A stretch of DNA of 64,000 nucleotides from Metallyticus violacea (Eukaryota; Arthropoda; Insecta; Mantodea; Metallyticidae). Positions 1 through 10,924 of this stretch are shown here, in pieces (the stretch's first letter is position 1; each line of letters starts with the position of its first letter). The notes beneath the pieces are model-generated. The model worked only from the letters and a program-made list of their open reading frames with translations, was not told the origin of the DNA and did no database searches. The translations under genes were made by a program, and so were the position numbers. The DNA is taken from the NCBI GenBank assembly GCA_030762175.1, contig CM060834.1, positions 25,346,001-25,410,000 of the forward strand, read 5' to 3'.

Positions 1-2210
1 ACCAACAGAAACGGATAAATATGAACCCAGAATTGGCAAATTCAAAGAAAATACTAAATATTCCACAAACATTTAAGAAAATGGGAGAAAATTAAAAATA
101 TTAGCAAAATTTTTAAAAACACAGTAAAGTGTGAATTTAAGTATTGGAAATTACATATTTTTTCCACATAACTAAGAACAATCTTCACCACATTTGAAAA
201 GTTATGGAAGTTTTGTTATTTTTAAATTTTTTATATTATTTGTGAAATATTTTTTCATATAAACCTCGTTTATATTTGGTCAAAATTAAGCAGGTTACAA
301 TTGAAAGAAGTTTTAGTTATAACCAGATAATACCAGCTTTCACTGCACATGTACTATGAATGTTTGCAGGATATGGCGAAAAGTACATTCTTAGCAGCAC
401 TCCAATGAAAGCAACATCCTCTTAAAAATAGAATGGAAAAGGAGCATTCGCTTTGTGTTTTTTGGTGTTTTTATGAATTAATTGCTGTTTTACGTAATGG
501 TGTGCGCTATACAGTTCATTTGTTGTGACGTCAATTCCGAGATTGAACCGCTTGCTACTTACGTAAATTGAAAATGTACCACCCACTCTCTTTCTGTTTT
601 GAGTTTCGTTCTCTTTTCGGCTTACGTAGAATATAATGCTTAATTCTTTATAGTGAGCATTTATGAAAAAATGTGAAAGATAAGCATTTCATTACTGGAA
701 TGATTTCGTCCGAAAGTGCCAGGATGGAAAATAAAACCCGATAAAGCAAGAAATATTCCTTACTATTTTCTTATCCAAATATTAAAGGAAAATAAGAAAA
801 TTATAGCGTAAAAGAGACAAGGGGTATTTCTCCCTTATTTATAACTAAATGAAAATTTACAAATGGGAAAGTTCTTTTCCCCCTAGGATTTGATTGCACA
901 ATATTTTCCTTCTAGCATATAATAGCGTAACACATTTTTTGACTAATTTGGTAATTTCAGTGCAAGTATTTGGTCAACTGTTTGTGATAACGGAATATTA
1001 TAACTGGGTATCAGAATCCTAAAGTACTTAACATCAAGTTAGATGCACACAAACACAGGCTATGAGCCGCCGTCCGGAAGGTGAACAAGAACTGATGAGT
1101 GACAGGCGTAAGGGGCGATGTAGTTTGTAGTTCGTGACCTATTGTAGCCCTCCCACCTGCTGTTTACAGACTAGTACCAACGTAACTTCATTATTTCATT
1201 CTGATTATAGTGCTTAGAAATTCCGAAATAGTTCATAAATGGAACTTTAATTTCAGCACTTGCCATTCTGAAGACTTTCTATTTAAACTAAATTTCATTT
1301 AAACCAAAAATATAGTATTTAAATATTGAAATGGAAGTATAAAGTCAAATCTAATTACATTTTATATCCAGCCATTCCCCTATTGAAGTTTAAATGGCAG
1401 CTTCTACCTTATAATACACTTTAAAGATGCAAAAATTAAAATTTTTATTGTTCTGTGGAAACGTGAACTATTATTGTTATTGTTTGAGTTTGGAGAGATT
1501 AAAACTACAAAAATTACTGAACATTTAATGCATGCATTGGGTTTTGGTAAGAATTGTTTCAAAACATGTGTACGCTAAAAGAAAAAATGACAGTAAGTAG
1601 AATTAGTTAATTGCTAGGAAAAAGGATATTACTGTAATATTAATAATTGTAATTTTACCCAAAATAAACTGTATTTTTATCTACATTTAACTTAATTTTA
1701 ACTCTAAATTGAAACAATGATATCAGAAACCAGATTGCCAGGCAATGACAGAAAACAAAATATGTGATAACAGCGCCTGGATATTGGCAAGTATGTCACC
1801 TTCTATCTAAAATGTAGTAGGTAATGTTTATTTATTTTTATTTAACAAATACCACACAAAATTTACCACATTTAATACACGGGTTCTCCAGTATTTTTCA
1901 ACAATACAATTAAAACCGCTTAATGCAGAGTACACGTCCAAATGTTCGGCCGTCATAGGTTCAAGAGAATCACAAAGGGTAAAAATTGGAAACAGTTTTG
2001 TTTCGTCAGTTATCGAAAGCGGGCGACAGCAGCCGTTCTTGGGCCGTCAGGTACATAAGCAGTGTTCTGGTTAAGAATCGCCCAGTTTATCTTTAAATGC
2101 CACTGTAGCTTCCGATTTAAAATTGTGTTTGTCCTGTTTGTCAAAAGCTTTAGGGAATGAAGGAAGTATTGTCCTCATGGGTCTCTTGAATTAGCACGAC
2201 TCCTGTTTAG
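1..2210. other. AT-rich DNA without recognised features
   Basis: This stretch is strongly AT-rich with many short homopolymer runs. No frame of useful length resembles a known protein, and no tRNA-like promoter or terminal repeat was recognised. A short GC-richer patch near 1,050-1,170 could not be assigned. I see nothing further to annotate. Confidence 0.6.
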
Positions 2211-2214
2211 CAAG

Positions 2215-2292
2215 TACGTCTTTCGGTCCTGGTGATCTAGTGATCTTGGGTCTACAAGGCAAGTATTGATTAGACCACCAGGGCCGATAGTA
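2215..2292. repeat. Inverted pair of SINE-B tRNA-like heads
   Basis: Two copies of the start of the SINE-B head face each other. The left arm begins with CGGTCCTGGTGATCTAG on the plus strand. The right arm, read on the minus strand, begins with CGGCCCTGGTGGTCTAATC. About 22 bases separate them, so the arms could fold into a hairpin of roughly 19 bp. No SINE body or internal B box is present on either side. It is probably a rearranged or head-only SINE-B remnant; a small foldback element is an alternative. Confidence 0.5.
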
Positions 2293-2639
2293 AAATGAGT
2301 TTTTTTTTTTTTTTTTCCCTCCCATGGAACTCCTAAGTGGTGAATTTCAACGGTGATCATACTGTAAAGATACATGCAAAGCATATCTGAAGATTGATAA
2401 AATAGAACACTTCTCACAATCATAAATCTGATGAAACGCACTCCAAGCTAAGGCAGAAGGTAAGCAACTCTTGAAACGTAAGAAGTTGAACAGATATGCC
2501 AAAATTCTCCATTCCGATATTTCTGCTGCTGACTTGGGTAACTTAAATATGCCGTTCTGACTAGAGAAAATGTGCACCTTTCTCGTATAGCAGTGTTTAA
2601 AGCCTGTGTTAACTATTGAGGAATCATAGGCGATGCAAT

Positions 2640-2830
2640 AAATTATATATTGGAAATGGAATTTTTTAAGGAAGGAAACGTTCAGTTTATGGCACCTCCC
2701 CGGCATTTGCCATTTATGAGGACCGAGGAAAACCTGAAAAATACCTCGGTCAGAGAGGACGGTCGTGATAGAATTCGAACCCCAGACCTCCCGCTCACGA
2801 GTCAGCGCCTAACGACCTCGGCCACCCATG
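2640..2830 (-). mobile_element. SINE-A copy, tail side truncated
   Basis: This is a tRNA-derived short interspersed element read on the minus strand. The head near 2,760-2,830 carries an A-box-like TGGCCGAGGTCGTTAGG and a B-box-like GGGGTTCGAATTC, the two internal promoter elements used by RNA polymerase III. The body contains the family-specific CCTCATAAATGGCAAATG, shared with copies at 14.4, 17.5, 44.7 and 54.7 kb. The tail segment beginning TCATCAGTGTCCACCG in other copies is missing. No target duplication was found. Confidence 0.8.
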
Positions 2831-2984
2831 GTCTTTTATCAACGATGTCCAGAATAACATTGCAGAGCTGACCACAGCGACAAACTTGTCATTTTTAATA
2901 CAATGTGCATTTATGAACGGTATTTTTACACTCTGCCCCTCGCTGTTTCAGCAACTTTTCCTGGTACGTGGTATAAGAGTTATA

Positions 2985-3590
2985 CTTAAGTGACATTATT
3001 TAATTTTTTATTGACAAGGAAGTCTGTTGATACTTACAAAGCGATCCTTCGGCATCTTATAAATAATTTACCAGTCAGTTATTCTCCGAGGGCTGTTCAT
3101 ATTGAATTTGAAGTGACTATTCATTCTGCTACTTTCGCCGTTTGGCAAACTAGGTCTATGAAAGGATATTGGTTCCACCTTGTCCAGACCTGGTTTCGCT
3201 AAATGCAATCTTTGGGTTTTGTAAAAAAATATATTACCCATGATGACATTTCTGACTTCAAGACATTCTTTGGGCTTCTTTTACTCTCACCTGGCGAGGT
3301 AGACAATTGTTTCGTAAACGATATTGTGGCCATTCAACCAGACGACGAAGCGATATGTCAGTTTTCAGATATGTGTTAGAACGCTACATCGAACCTGAAT
3401 GTAAATCTCCTCTTCTCTGACATGAACGACGAATATGTGCGAGAATAGTTTTCATTCGAAGCTGAACGCTATGTTTTATCATTCACATCCGAACATATTT
3501 CAATTATTGAAAGCCGTCGTGAGTTACAAACCACCTCTTACTTAAAAATGAATAGTGTGAAATTGAAAAATATCAAACGAATCAAAAACC
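2985..3590 (+). pseudogene. Decayed MULE (Mutator-like) transposase fragment
   Basis: Conceptual translation across stops and frame changes resembles the MULE transposase domain, often linked to FLYWCH zinc fingers in arthropods. In order I see TYKAILRHLINNLP, then RAVHIEFE where the family usually has an acidic core motif, then WFHLVQTWF matching the family's histidine-containing motif. These are followed by FFGLLLLSPGEVDNCFVNDI, QPDDEAICQFSD and FHSKLNAMFYHSHPNIFQLL. An in-frame stop follows WFR at 3,200-3,202 and another follows SDMC near 3,380. The N-terminal zinc finger and first catalytic region are absent. Terminal inverted repeats and a 9-bp target duplication, expected of MULEs, were not found. 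The element is a dead internal fragment. The family call rests on remembered motifs, not on an alignment. Confidence 0.72.
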
Positions 3591-3892
3591 GTACAATGAA
3601 ATTCTACAACACAAAATGATCCAATTCAGACACGGCAAAATAAGCAGGTTGCAGTACATCAAAGCCGCAATATACAAATTTCTAACGTAAATGTTGAAAT
3701 ATTCCAAAGTTACACATTTTTAACCACACCTAACAAGTCGTACTTACCTGGGTAGTCAGTTCTCAATCTGGTTAAGCGGGAAGGAAAATGTGCGGGGCAT
3801 CTCTGATATCTCAGTATTCCAGGCGATACAACTCGTGTGTCTGGCAAACCCGCTACTGGTATACACAGGTACGAGCACATCAGAGGAATGAC

Positions 3893-4182
3893 GTCGGTCC
3901 TGGTGGTGTAGTGGTAACCATACTTGCCTTCTGAACCCAAGATCGCGGGTTCAAACCCGGCTAGGATCGAAGGATTTTTCGGGCGTAAAAATCCTAAGTA
4001 TGGCATCCATCGGAAGGAAGTAAAAACGTGGGTCCCGTGTCGTACATTTACAGCACGAAAAAGAACCTCAAGCCTGAAAGAGAGGCCTCTGAGCAAAATT
4101 TGTCGCTTCATGCCCTGAATTGAACGGGACGCTGATGACCGTAGATGTTAAAGAGCATCCGTAAATAAACCAAATCAATAAA
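3893..4182 (+). mobile_element. SINE-B copy with target-site duplication
   Basis: This is a well-preserved tRNA-derived SINE on the plus strand. The first ~72 bases are tRNA-like: GGTCCT at the start can pair with AGGATC at about 3,962-3,967, as an acceptor stem would. The body includes the family-specific CGGGCGTAAAAATCCTAAGT and a segment ending in AAGAGCATCCGTAAATAAAC. The tail is A-rich, with CAAATCAATAAA. It is flanked by an 11-bp near-perfect duplication, AGAGGAATGAC at 3,882-3,892 and AGAGAAATGAC at 4,183-4,193. This supports insertion by target-primed reverse transcription. Open frames crossing this interval are SINE sequence, not genes. Confidence 0.88.
3904..3958 (+). promoter_or_regulatory. 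Internal RNA polymerase III promoter of SINE-B
   Basis: The A box is GGTGTAGTGGTAACC at about 3,904-3,918 and the B box is GGTTCAAACCC at 3,948-3,958. Order and spacing match a type 2 (tRNA-like) RNA polymerase III promoter. Whether it is active is unknown. Confidence 0.7.
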
Positions 4183-4194
4183 AGAGAAATGACT

Positions 4195-5590
4195 GGGAAT
4201 GAGATGACCAATGATCGCCTTCCAGACTGAGGAAGCGTAGACAGCCGAGAGCATCATGGGAATCTTCTGTAGCCCAAACGATGAAACTTAATCTGGAAGG
4301 AGACTGGCAAAATCGTGAAGGATGGACTCTGGGAATACAGGATAACTGTTGACAAGCAGAAGAAAAAAGAAAATCCAAAACAATTTTAAAAAAAAAGGCT
4401 AATTGGCTTCACATTAATTTTCTAACGGTCTGCATACTTAGGAAAATATCCCTAATACAACTGCTGGTATGCAATCACGTTCACTGGTGTTTCTAATTGA
4501 TCGATTTACCTGCATGAGAAAGGCAATGGATTTGTACTCGTGCTTTGCTGCGTATTCTCTCGTGATTCTCAAATTGTTTTACTGCATGCCTAATGGTATG
4601 TGCAAGCTTAACTTCAGTTCCATTAACTCCCATGGAGCTTGGAGCGAGAGTGGGTTGAAATTCTCACATCGCCTGAAGCACTGAAAGTTACATAACATCA
4701 ACACGACAAAAAGTAAAATGCAAAAACAAATAATTTGTAGATTACCTACTATCAGCTATGCACCCGCAGAATAATTGGAAACGGCGTGCATATCACAAAC
4801 AAAATTAGTCAGACAGATGTTTTACTTTAAAATTAAAAAATAAAAAGCAATCTGAATGCTTTATAAAGAATTGGCTACAAACTCAATATTCCCCATTTAC
4901 CATTTAAAATGAATGAATATAATAAAATAAAATTTAATACAAATTCTAAAAATATTTTCACTCTGTTTTAGTATTAAAAGTGATTCAAATTACATGTAAA
5001 TTACGAGTACATTTGTCTTACAAGCACTTTTAGAGGGTCGAGGGATATATTTAATTTCATATTTTCAGATAGTTTTAGGTACACTAGTGAGCTAGACAAG
5101 CATCGACCACTCAAGCTGCATTTGCTCTCATGGTCAACAGGGACGTCGCTTAGTAAATGAAGTGATTGTACTGTTAATAGGTAACTATGTGTAAACGTTC
5201 GCTAATTACGAAGTATGTGATTGAAAAGTGTGTTACAAGTTATGATTGTCTTTCCGATTGCATTTATAATTCAACAATATTGGATTCTTTAGTATAAATA
5301 ATATTTGGATAGAGAACCATAGGTGATAAAAGATCAAATCAGTCAATTAATGCATAATCTTGTAATTAACTTTCGGATAGAGGTAGTAGCAGAGCTAAAA
5401 AGCGAAAAATAGAACCAAGTATCTCACCGACTGTAGTTCCACTTGTTTTCTGTTGTACATGTCCCAAAAATGTGAGGACAATGGTGGGATATTTTAACAC
5501 AAACTTTCATAAAATGAACCAGTAATAACATATTAAATGATTTTATTCCATAAGTTGACGAAATCACTTATTTTCAGTTGTATGGGGTCG
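4195..5590. other. Unannotated AT-rich stretch
   Basis: No transposase-like frame, tRNA-like head or terminal repeat was recognised. Short open frames at 4,175-4,378 and 4,469-4,684 have no recognisable domain, and they are the length expected by chance. Confidence 0.5.
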
Positions 5591-6029
5591 TCTACTTAAT
5601 CTGATGGCCGATATAGTAACGGGGAACGGTATGACTGGGCTAATGAGTCGGGATAGGCGGGTGTCGTTAACCAAACTATTTGAACCGTGGAAGAAACAAT
5701 ACGTGTCTTATCCTAGAGTATAAAAGTCAAGTTTGTTTATATAGTACTCATACCACTCCAAGCGCCTACTGAGAATTGTAGCTCCGCTGCTTTCTTAACT
5801 GTAAATGCATTTCGCAACAAACTGTATTCCATTGTCGTGCAACAAATATATTCGAGTTGTTACAGTCGTAGTGTTAAAATTGAACTTTCATATTATTTTT
5901 GTACAGTATCACACAAAAGTTTATGACAATAAAAACTCTGTTTCTTACGTTTAGTTATAGTACAGCTATAAACATTCTGTTGTTTGTAAAACAAGAGTTA
6001 ATTTATCTAACTTGCTAATATTTTTAGTA

Positions 6030-6071
6030 CTACCAGAGAGTAGCTCGCGTGCCATAGGTTGAGAATCCCTG
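6030..6071 (-). mobile_element. Possible hAT-type transposon terminus
   Basis: On the minus strand the sequence starting at 6,071 reads CAGGGATTCTCAACCTATGG and continues GCACGCGAGC. Many hAT-superfamily elements begin with CAGGG or CAGTG followed by a TTCTCAACC-like string. If so, the element lies to the left of 6,071, with DNA down to perhaps 5.3 kb belonging to it. The opposite terminus and the expected 8-bp target duplication were not found, and no hAT transposase frame is visible. The mariner at 6,082 begins only 10 bases to the right. Confidence 0.35.
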
Positions 6072-6081
6072 ATATAATATA

Positions 6082-7138
6082 CAAGGATAGGTACGTAAGT
6101 TTCCGGTCTTGCCGATAAAGGTTATCGCCTTCCTAAAAGCCTTATCTGGCGTCATACATTATCCGTTAAGTAAATAATTGCAGCTGTAACTTCCGCTCCG
6201 CTGTATTCAGTTGTTCAGATATGGTTGCATAAGGATGGCTATGTGTAGAAGATTGTGAAATGTTCAAAATGGAGTATCGAACTGTTAAGTTCTTCACAAA
6301 AGGACTTACTGCAAATAAAATTAAACAGTCATTGGACGGTGTATATGGGAAGCACCCCCCCTTATATTCTACTGTAAAAGAATGGGCCACAATTTTTGAA
6401 TGGGTCAAGAAAGCATTGAAGACGAAGAGCGTGCAGGTCGGCCCTTGGAGGTACTCACTCCTGAAAACATCGCTCTTGTCGAAGGAGACATTATGGAAGT
6501 TCGGCGGTTCAAATTTACAGAAATAGCTGCAAGGTTCGGTCTTTCTAAACAATAGTCCATCGAATTATTTATGAACATTTAAACATGAATACGGTTAGTG
6601 CAAGATGGGTGCCCAGACTTCTTTCTTAAGTCCAAAAGCAGCAACGAATCATCTGTTGTCTGGCATTTTTGGAGCCCTGTCGTGGCAACGAGAGAGAAGT
6701 TGTGCAAATCATTGTTACAGGAGATGAAACTTTGGTCCTCTACTATGATCCTTTGTCCAAAAGAGATAGAATCAATGGAGTGGCAGGCGTAAACCTAGCG
6801 AAGCACCGCCTCTAAAGGCCAAGGTCACTCAGTCAAACAAGAAGATCATGGCCACAATCTTTTGGGACTGAAAAGGAATACTCTTCATTGACATCAAGGA
6901 GAGGAACACCACAGTAAATAGGAAGTACTATGCTGGCTACTGCAAGACTACGTGCTTCCATCAAAGAGAAAAGGCGAGGAAAGCTGAATGGTGGTGTGCG
7001 CCTTCTTCACGACGAGCCTGTGCACACATATCTTGTTGCAAAGGAACAACTTAAAAGATGAGATATGACACCAGTAAGGGTTTTGTGAAGGCGATAATCG
7101 TTATCGCCGAGGCCGGAAAATTATGGACCTACCCTCGC
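6082..7138 (+). mobile_element. Mariner element, internally deleted (lineage 1)
   Basis: This is a Tc1/mariner DNA transposon. The imperfect terminal inverted repeats share GTAAGTTTCCGG (left, 6,094-6,105) and TCCATAATTTTCCGGCC (right, minus strand). A TA dinucleotide sits at 6,080-6,081; the right TA is degraded. The transposase-like translation starts at 6,260 with MEYRTVKFFTKGLTANKIKQ, the mariner N-terminal helix-turn-helix. It continues over frameshifts to VTGDETLVLYYDPLS, which carries the first catalytic aspartate (codon 6,723-6,725). The part that should hold the second and third aspartates is missing, because the sequence jumps from about 7,050 to the right terminus. Its length of about 1.06 kb compares with about 1.25 kb for the sister copy at 59,528-60,780. 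It cannot encode an active transposase. Confidence 0.88.
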
Positions 7139-7139
7139 A

Positions 7140-8985
7140 AAATAATAAACATTCTAGAATGATCCGAGGTAGCTTGTTTTAAACAATTTATTTTATTTCA
7201 AGAAATAGAACCTATCATTCCTCTACTAACCATGAAATGTAGGAAAGGTTATACTAATTGTCACTACATTAACTTATCTAGGATTAACCTTAGATGGGAA
7301 ACCATGGACGCCACAAGCTAAGAATCTGGTAAATGCTTATTTGATTGTTTTTTTTTTTATTTCTTCCTTGAACAGTGTTTAAAATAGGCTATGTAGATAT
7401 ATTTTGTATGAGATTGTGTTACAAAAATTTACTTAAACAACATTCTTTTGTAAAAAAGAAGATACACAAATGTTTTGTTTGTATCGTCTTCCGGCAAATA
7501 ACGTGTCTGTAAGCGGTAACGTTCGCCCATCTTCTGATGAGATTCTTCTTTGACCAAAAACGCCATCAGCAGTTGCTCAGCTTGGAGGGAGGTAGTTATA
7601 AATTGCAGTTCTGTAGATACGGATAGTTCATACGACCCAAGAAAAAGCTCACCTAGCACATGAGGGAAACTATCGAACCCAAGCTGGACTCTGGCCTACT
7701 CAATATAATTTATACCTACGGGGAAGGGGCTAAGTACCGGTTTTTCCCTGCATAATGATTTTAACAGGTAAACTATCTTTATTCCACATTTCGACATTTA
7801 CTGCCCCCAAACAGTTGCATTAGTATCCATAGATTTTTGGCTCCTTTTTAGATTATCATAACATGGTAAATATAACATTAACAAGTTATATCAAAATCAA
7901 ATTATAAAAGGACGAGTTTTAATGCAGTTTATTTTCAAAAAGTAAATTGCTAGTTACTTTCCTCTGTGGCTAACCTTTGACAAACACAAAGAAAATAATT
8001 TGCGAACAGTAAAGAAATGAAAAATGAAACTGAGGTTTTTTGCATCCCAGTTGTGTCAGATGTTTTATGCAATATGCAAAGCAATTAAAACCAAAGAGGA
8101 AAAAAAGAGTGCGTGTTACAAAAATTGCACTTTGCGATAAGGGATTGCTAATTTGTTTCAATGTTTCACAGAGCTGACAGCATTCCCCACACAAAACGCA
8201 GTTGGTAAGCAAATAAAAATGTAACGAGAGCTTGTGAAAAGGAATTTCGTCATTAAGGTCGCTGCTTCTGGTTATGGGGCATGTTTTTTTTTTTTTTCCT
8301 GCCAAACATCACGCCATAGTGACCGTGTTTTATGAATTTTATCTCCATTTATGATGATGCGAGCCGGTTGTAATTTGCCATTACGCTTTGGGCACACAGA
8401 CACCACTTCTAGTGTAATGCTATTTAATTCTCCGAATGCAAAATTTTCACGGCTGGAGATTATATACACAGAATGCGGTAGAAATAATGACGCTAAAGAA
8501 TGTAACAGTCTTTAGTTATCAAGACTACCAGAGTACGTCGCAGTAAATGGCTATCGAAGATTAATGAATACTACATGTTTTATGTCCATTGATATTCTAC
8601 TTAATGCTCATGAAAGCATTTGATTTTTGAATGAACAATAAGATTATTTCGGAGCTACGGCGTCCATAGTACTGAGTAGAGCAAAATGAAATAATAGTGA
8701 AAAATGGTGAATTTTTACCTTTATAAATCACTAATTAAAGATTAAGGAGACTGGAAATTGTAAAATGACCAGTTTATGTTGACATTTTTCTGTTATTGAT
8801 GGAAATAAATTGCGATTCTTTCCGATTTAATATATACATGGTTTATAGACATTTAACACTTTAGGAACTGCGCGTACAGCCTACTGCGGGACTGCCAACC
8901 AGAAGGTAACAGATGTGCTGCTAATGATCATTACTGTTCTGGAATGCATTAAAACGAGTCATGGTTTTTAACTTAAATTTTTGTT
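7140..8985. other. Unannotated stretch between two mariners
   Basis: The DNA is AT-rich with no recognised element. A minus-strand frame at 8,272-8,469 is open for 65 codons and includes CPKRNGKLQPARI, but I recognise no domain in it. A poly(T) run lies at 8,284-8,299. Another minus-strand frame at 7,429-7,659 is also unassigned. Confidence 0.45.
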
Positions 8986-8989
8986 TATA

Positions 8990-10208
8990 CGAGAAGCAAG
9001 TCAACAAAGACTGAGAATTATTATTTTTTTTATTGCATACAGCAAAGAAACACTGTTGAAACAATGTTGCACGATGAAAACGGACCAGGCCTGGTTGGTG
9101 AACAAAAACAGAAGTTCTCTGACGCATGCGTCTCTACACAGGGGACGCGCACACTACATCAGTTCGCCAGTCGTCAAGTTATAAAATGGAGTTGATTCGT
9201 GAAGAGCAAAATGCTCCATTGAAGAGTTTTGCTTTCGTTTGCAGATATCCGGCATAGAAGCTTATAGATTGTTGCAGCAGATATATGGTGATGATGGTCT
9301 GTCACAATCCTCAGGAATTCGATTGTTCAAGAAATTCAAGGAGGGCCGTGTTTCAACAACAAAAAAGGCGGCCCAGATGCTCCAGCAACAGCAGTAAACG
9401 AAACCATGATTAATACAGCTGGCGTCATAGTTCGTGAAGACCGATAAATAACAATTGACAAATTTGTAGACATGTTCCATATTACCCATTTCTGCATGAT
9501 CACTTGAACATGAGACGCGTTTGTGCGAGGTTATTGATTTGGTTTATTTATGGACGCTCTTTAATATGTCAGGTCATCAGCGTCCCATTCAATTCAGGAC
9601 GTGAAACGGCCGACAAATTTTGCTCAGAGGCCTCTTCTTTCAGGCTTGAGGTTCTTTTTCGTGCTGTAAATGTATGACACGGGACCCACGGCTTTACTTC
9701 CCTTCCAAAGGATGTCATACTTAGGATTTTTACGCCCCGAAAAAATCCATTGGTCCTGACCGGGTTTGAACCCTGGACCTTGGCTTTAGAAGGCAAGTAT
9801 GGTTACCCCTACACCACAAGGACCGACTTTGTGCGAGGTGGGTCCCAAGATTACTGACTCCTGAACAGAAGATGGTCCGAGTGGAAATGTGCAGGGAACT
9901 TCGAATGTGTCTCCCATCCTCCATATTCCCCAGACTTAGACCTCTGTGACGTTTATCCTTTCCCTGTCTGAAAAAGGAGCTAAGAGGGAGCGTTTTGGTA
10001 CTTCCGAGGCCTTCATGAAAATTTTTGAGGCGGTTTTGAACATGTGAAAAGATGGTTTCAACCACAGGTTACAGGATTGGCAGACACTTTGGCAAAGTGC
10101 ATTCAAGTCAACGGAGAATACTTTGAAAAAGATCGAACTAATCTGTACCGAACACCGTGCATTCCATGCGGAAAAAAAAATTCTCAATATTTTTTGACTT
10201 GACCTTAT
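8990..10208 (+). mobile_element. Mariner element (lineage 2) split by a SINE
   Basis: The candidate inverted ends are GCAAGTCAACAAAGACTGAG on the left (8,996 onward) and the minus-strand right end GTCAAGTCAAAAAATATTGAG. A TA at 8,988-8,989 flanks the left side. Translation begins MELIREEQNAPLKSFAF at 9,186, the expected mariner start. A SINE-B interrupts the frame at 9,532-9,827. Joining the flanks in reading, CARWVPRLLTPEQK crosses the insertion site, which fits the conserved linker after the DNA-binding domain. The next recognisable segment is PPYSPDLDLCD, holding the last catalytic aspartate. The block with the first two aspartates is deleted. Downstream, frame-shifted sequence runs to the C-terminus near 10,190. 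Without the SINE it is about 0.9 kb, well short of a full mariner. Confidence 0.82.
9532..9827 (-). mobile_element. SINE-B nested in mariner, perfect 12-bp duplication
   Basis: This is a full-length SINE-B on the minus strand. The tRNA-like head is at 9,760-9,827, with a B box GGGTTCAAACCCG around 9,761-9,773 and an A box GGTGTAGGGGTAACC just right of it. The tail ends at the left, with minus-strand AAATAAACCAAATCAATA. The 12-bp target duplication TTTGTGCGAGGT is exact, at 9,520-9,531 and 9,828-9,839. Because the duplication lies inside the mariner coding sequence, the SINE is younger than the mariner. The perfect duplication suggests a fairly recent insertion relative to other copies here. 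Confidence 0.93.
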
Positions 10209-10364
10209 ATCATCTTGGAAAGACATTTTTCTTAACAATGCTTATTTTTATTAGAAAATATTATAGCCACAAGTCGGAAAATTTGCACACTTATTTAAGA
10301 AATTGTATAGAATGCCCTTAATACAAATATATTAAGTTTTTTTTAAAAAAATTAATTTTTTTTC

Positions 10365-10640
10365 TTAAAACTTGCGGCCGCTAAAGCTATTTTTAAATGT
10401 TTACTTTAGGTTAACCCTCCACTCCTAAAAATCCAATTTTGTTGTTCAAGAAACTCAATGAATAGTTTGTTAATTGATCTTTATATTCCGAGTTTCGTTG
10501 AGAAAAAACAAAAATTGCGGTCGCAAGAGCGTTGACCACACATATATGTATATATTGTTTTCATCGCCATTTTTGGTGGCAAATAAGTTAGGATCGAATG
10601 AGATTTGAAGAAAATGTTTAAAAATCTTTTGATCTTATAA
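10365..10640 (+). repeat. Terminus of a satellite-bearing dispersed repeat
   Basis: The segment starts with TTGCGGCCGCTAAAGC and then has one full unit resembling those of the arrays at 42.6-43.3 and 55.6-56.4 kb: GTTAACCCTCCACTCCTAA, then GAGTTTCGTTGAGAAAA, then ATTGCGGTCGCAAGAGCG. The sequence to its right, ending near GAGATTTGAAGA, also matches the right flank of the array at 43.3-43.5 kb. This suggests that array edge and flank form one dispersed element. No coding potential is seen. Confidence 0.7.
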
Positions 10641-10924
10641 CAGAATTATTTCAAATTCAATTAACTGTAGAAAGGTGATATGACAATTGAGTCTAGTTTA
10701 ACATGGAACTATTTTAAGTTAGGAGTGCCAGTTGAGTGGGAAGCCGAGAGTGACTAAAATACCATGCCCTCATTTTACTCTTACTATCAGGGTTTGTATA
10801 CACTGGTGGAAACTAGTTCACTGGTTCCCAATAAGTTCCACTGACACAGGCAATCATACTTGATCAGTCGTGTTAATCTCGCCAGTTAATTCAGTTGCAC
10901 TTCTGTAGGAGCTGCGTGTTAAAC

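Noticed and set aside
1092..1130. CTGATGAG as a possible hammerhead ribozyme core
   Set aside because: No following GAAAC core or flanking stems are present, so the match is only eight bases.
9569..9796. 75-codon frame with VKPWVPCHTFTARKRTSSLK
   Set aside because: This is SINE-B read through. The same text is visible at 3,924-4,118, 18,757-18,957 (part) and 41,317-41,508.
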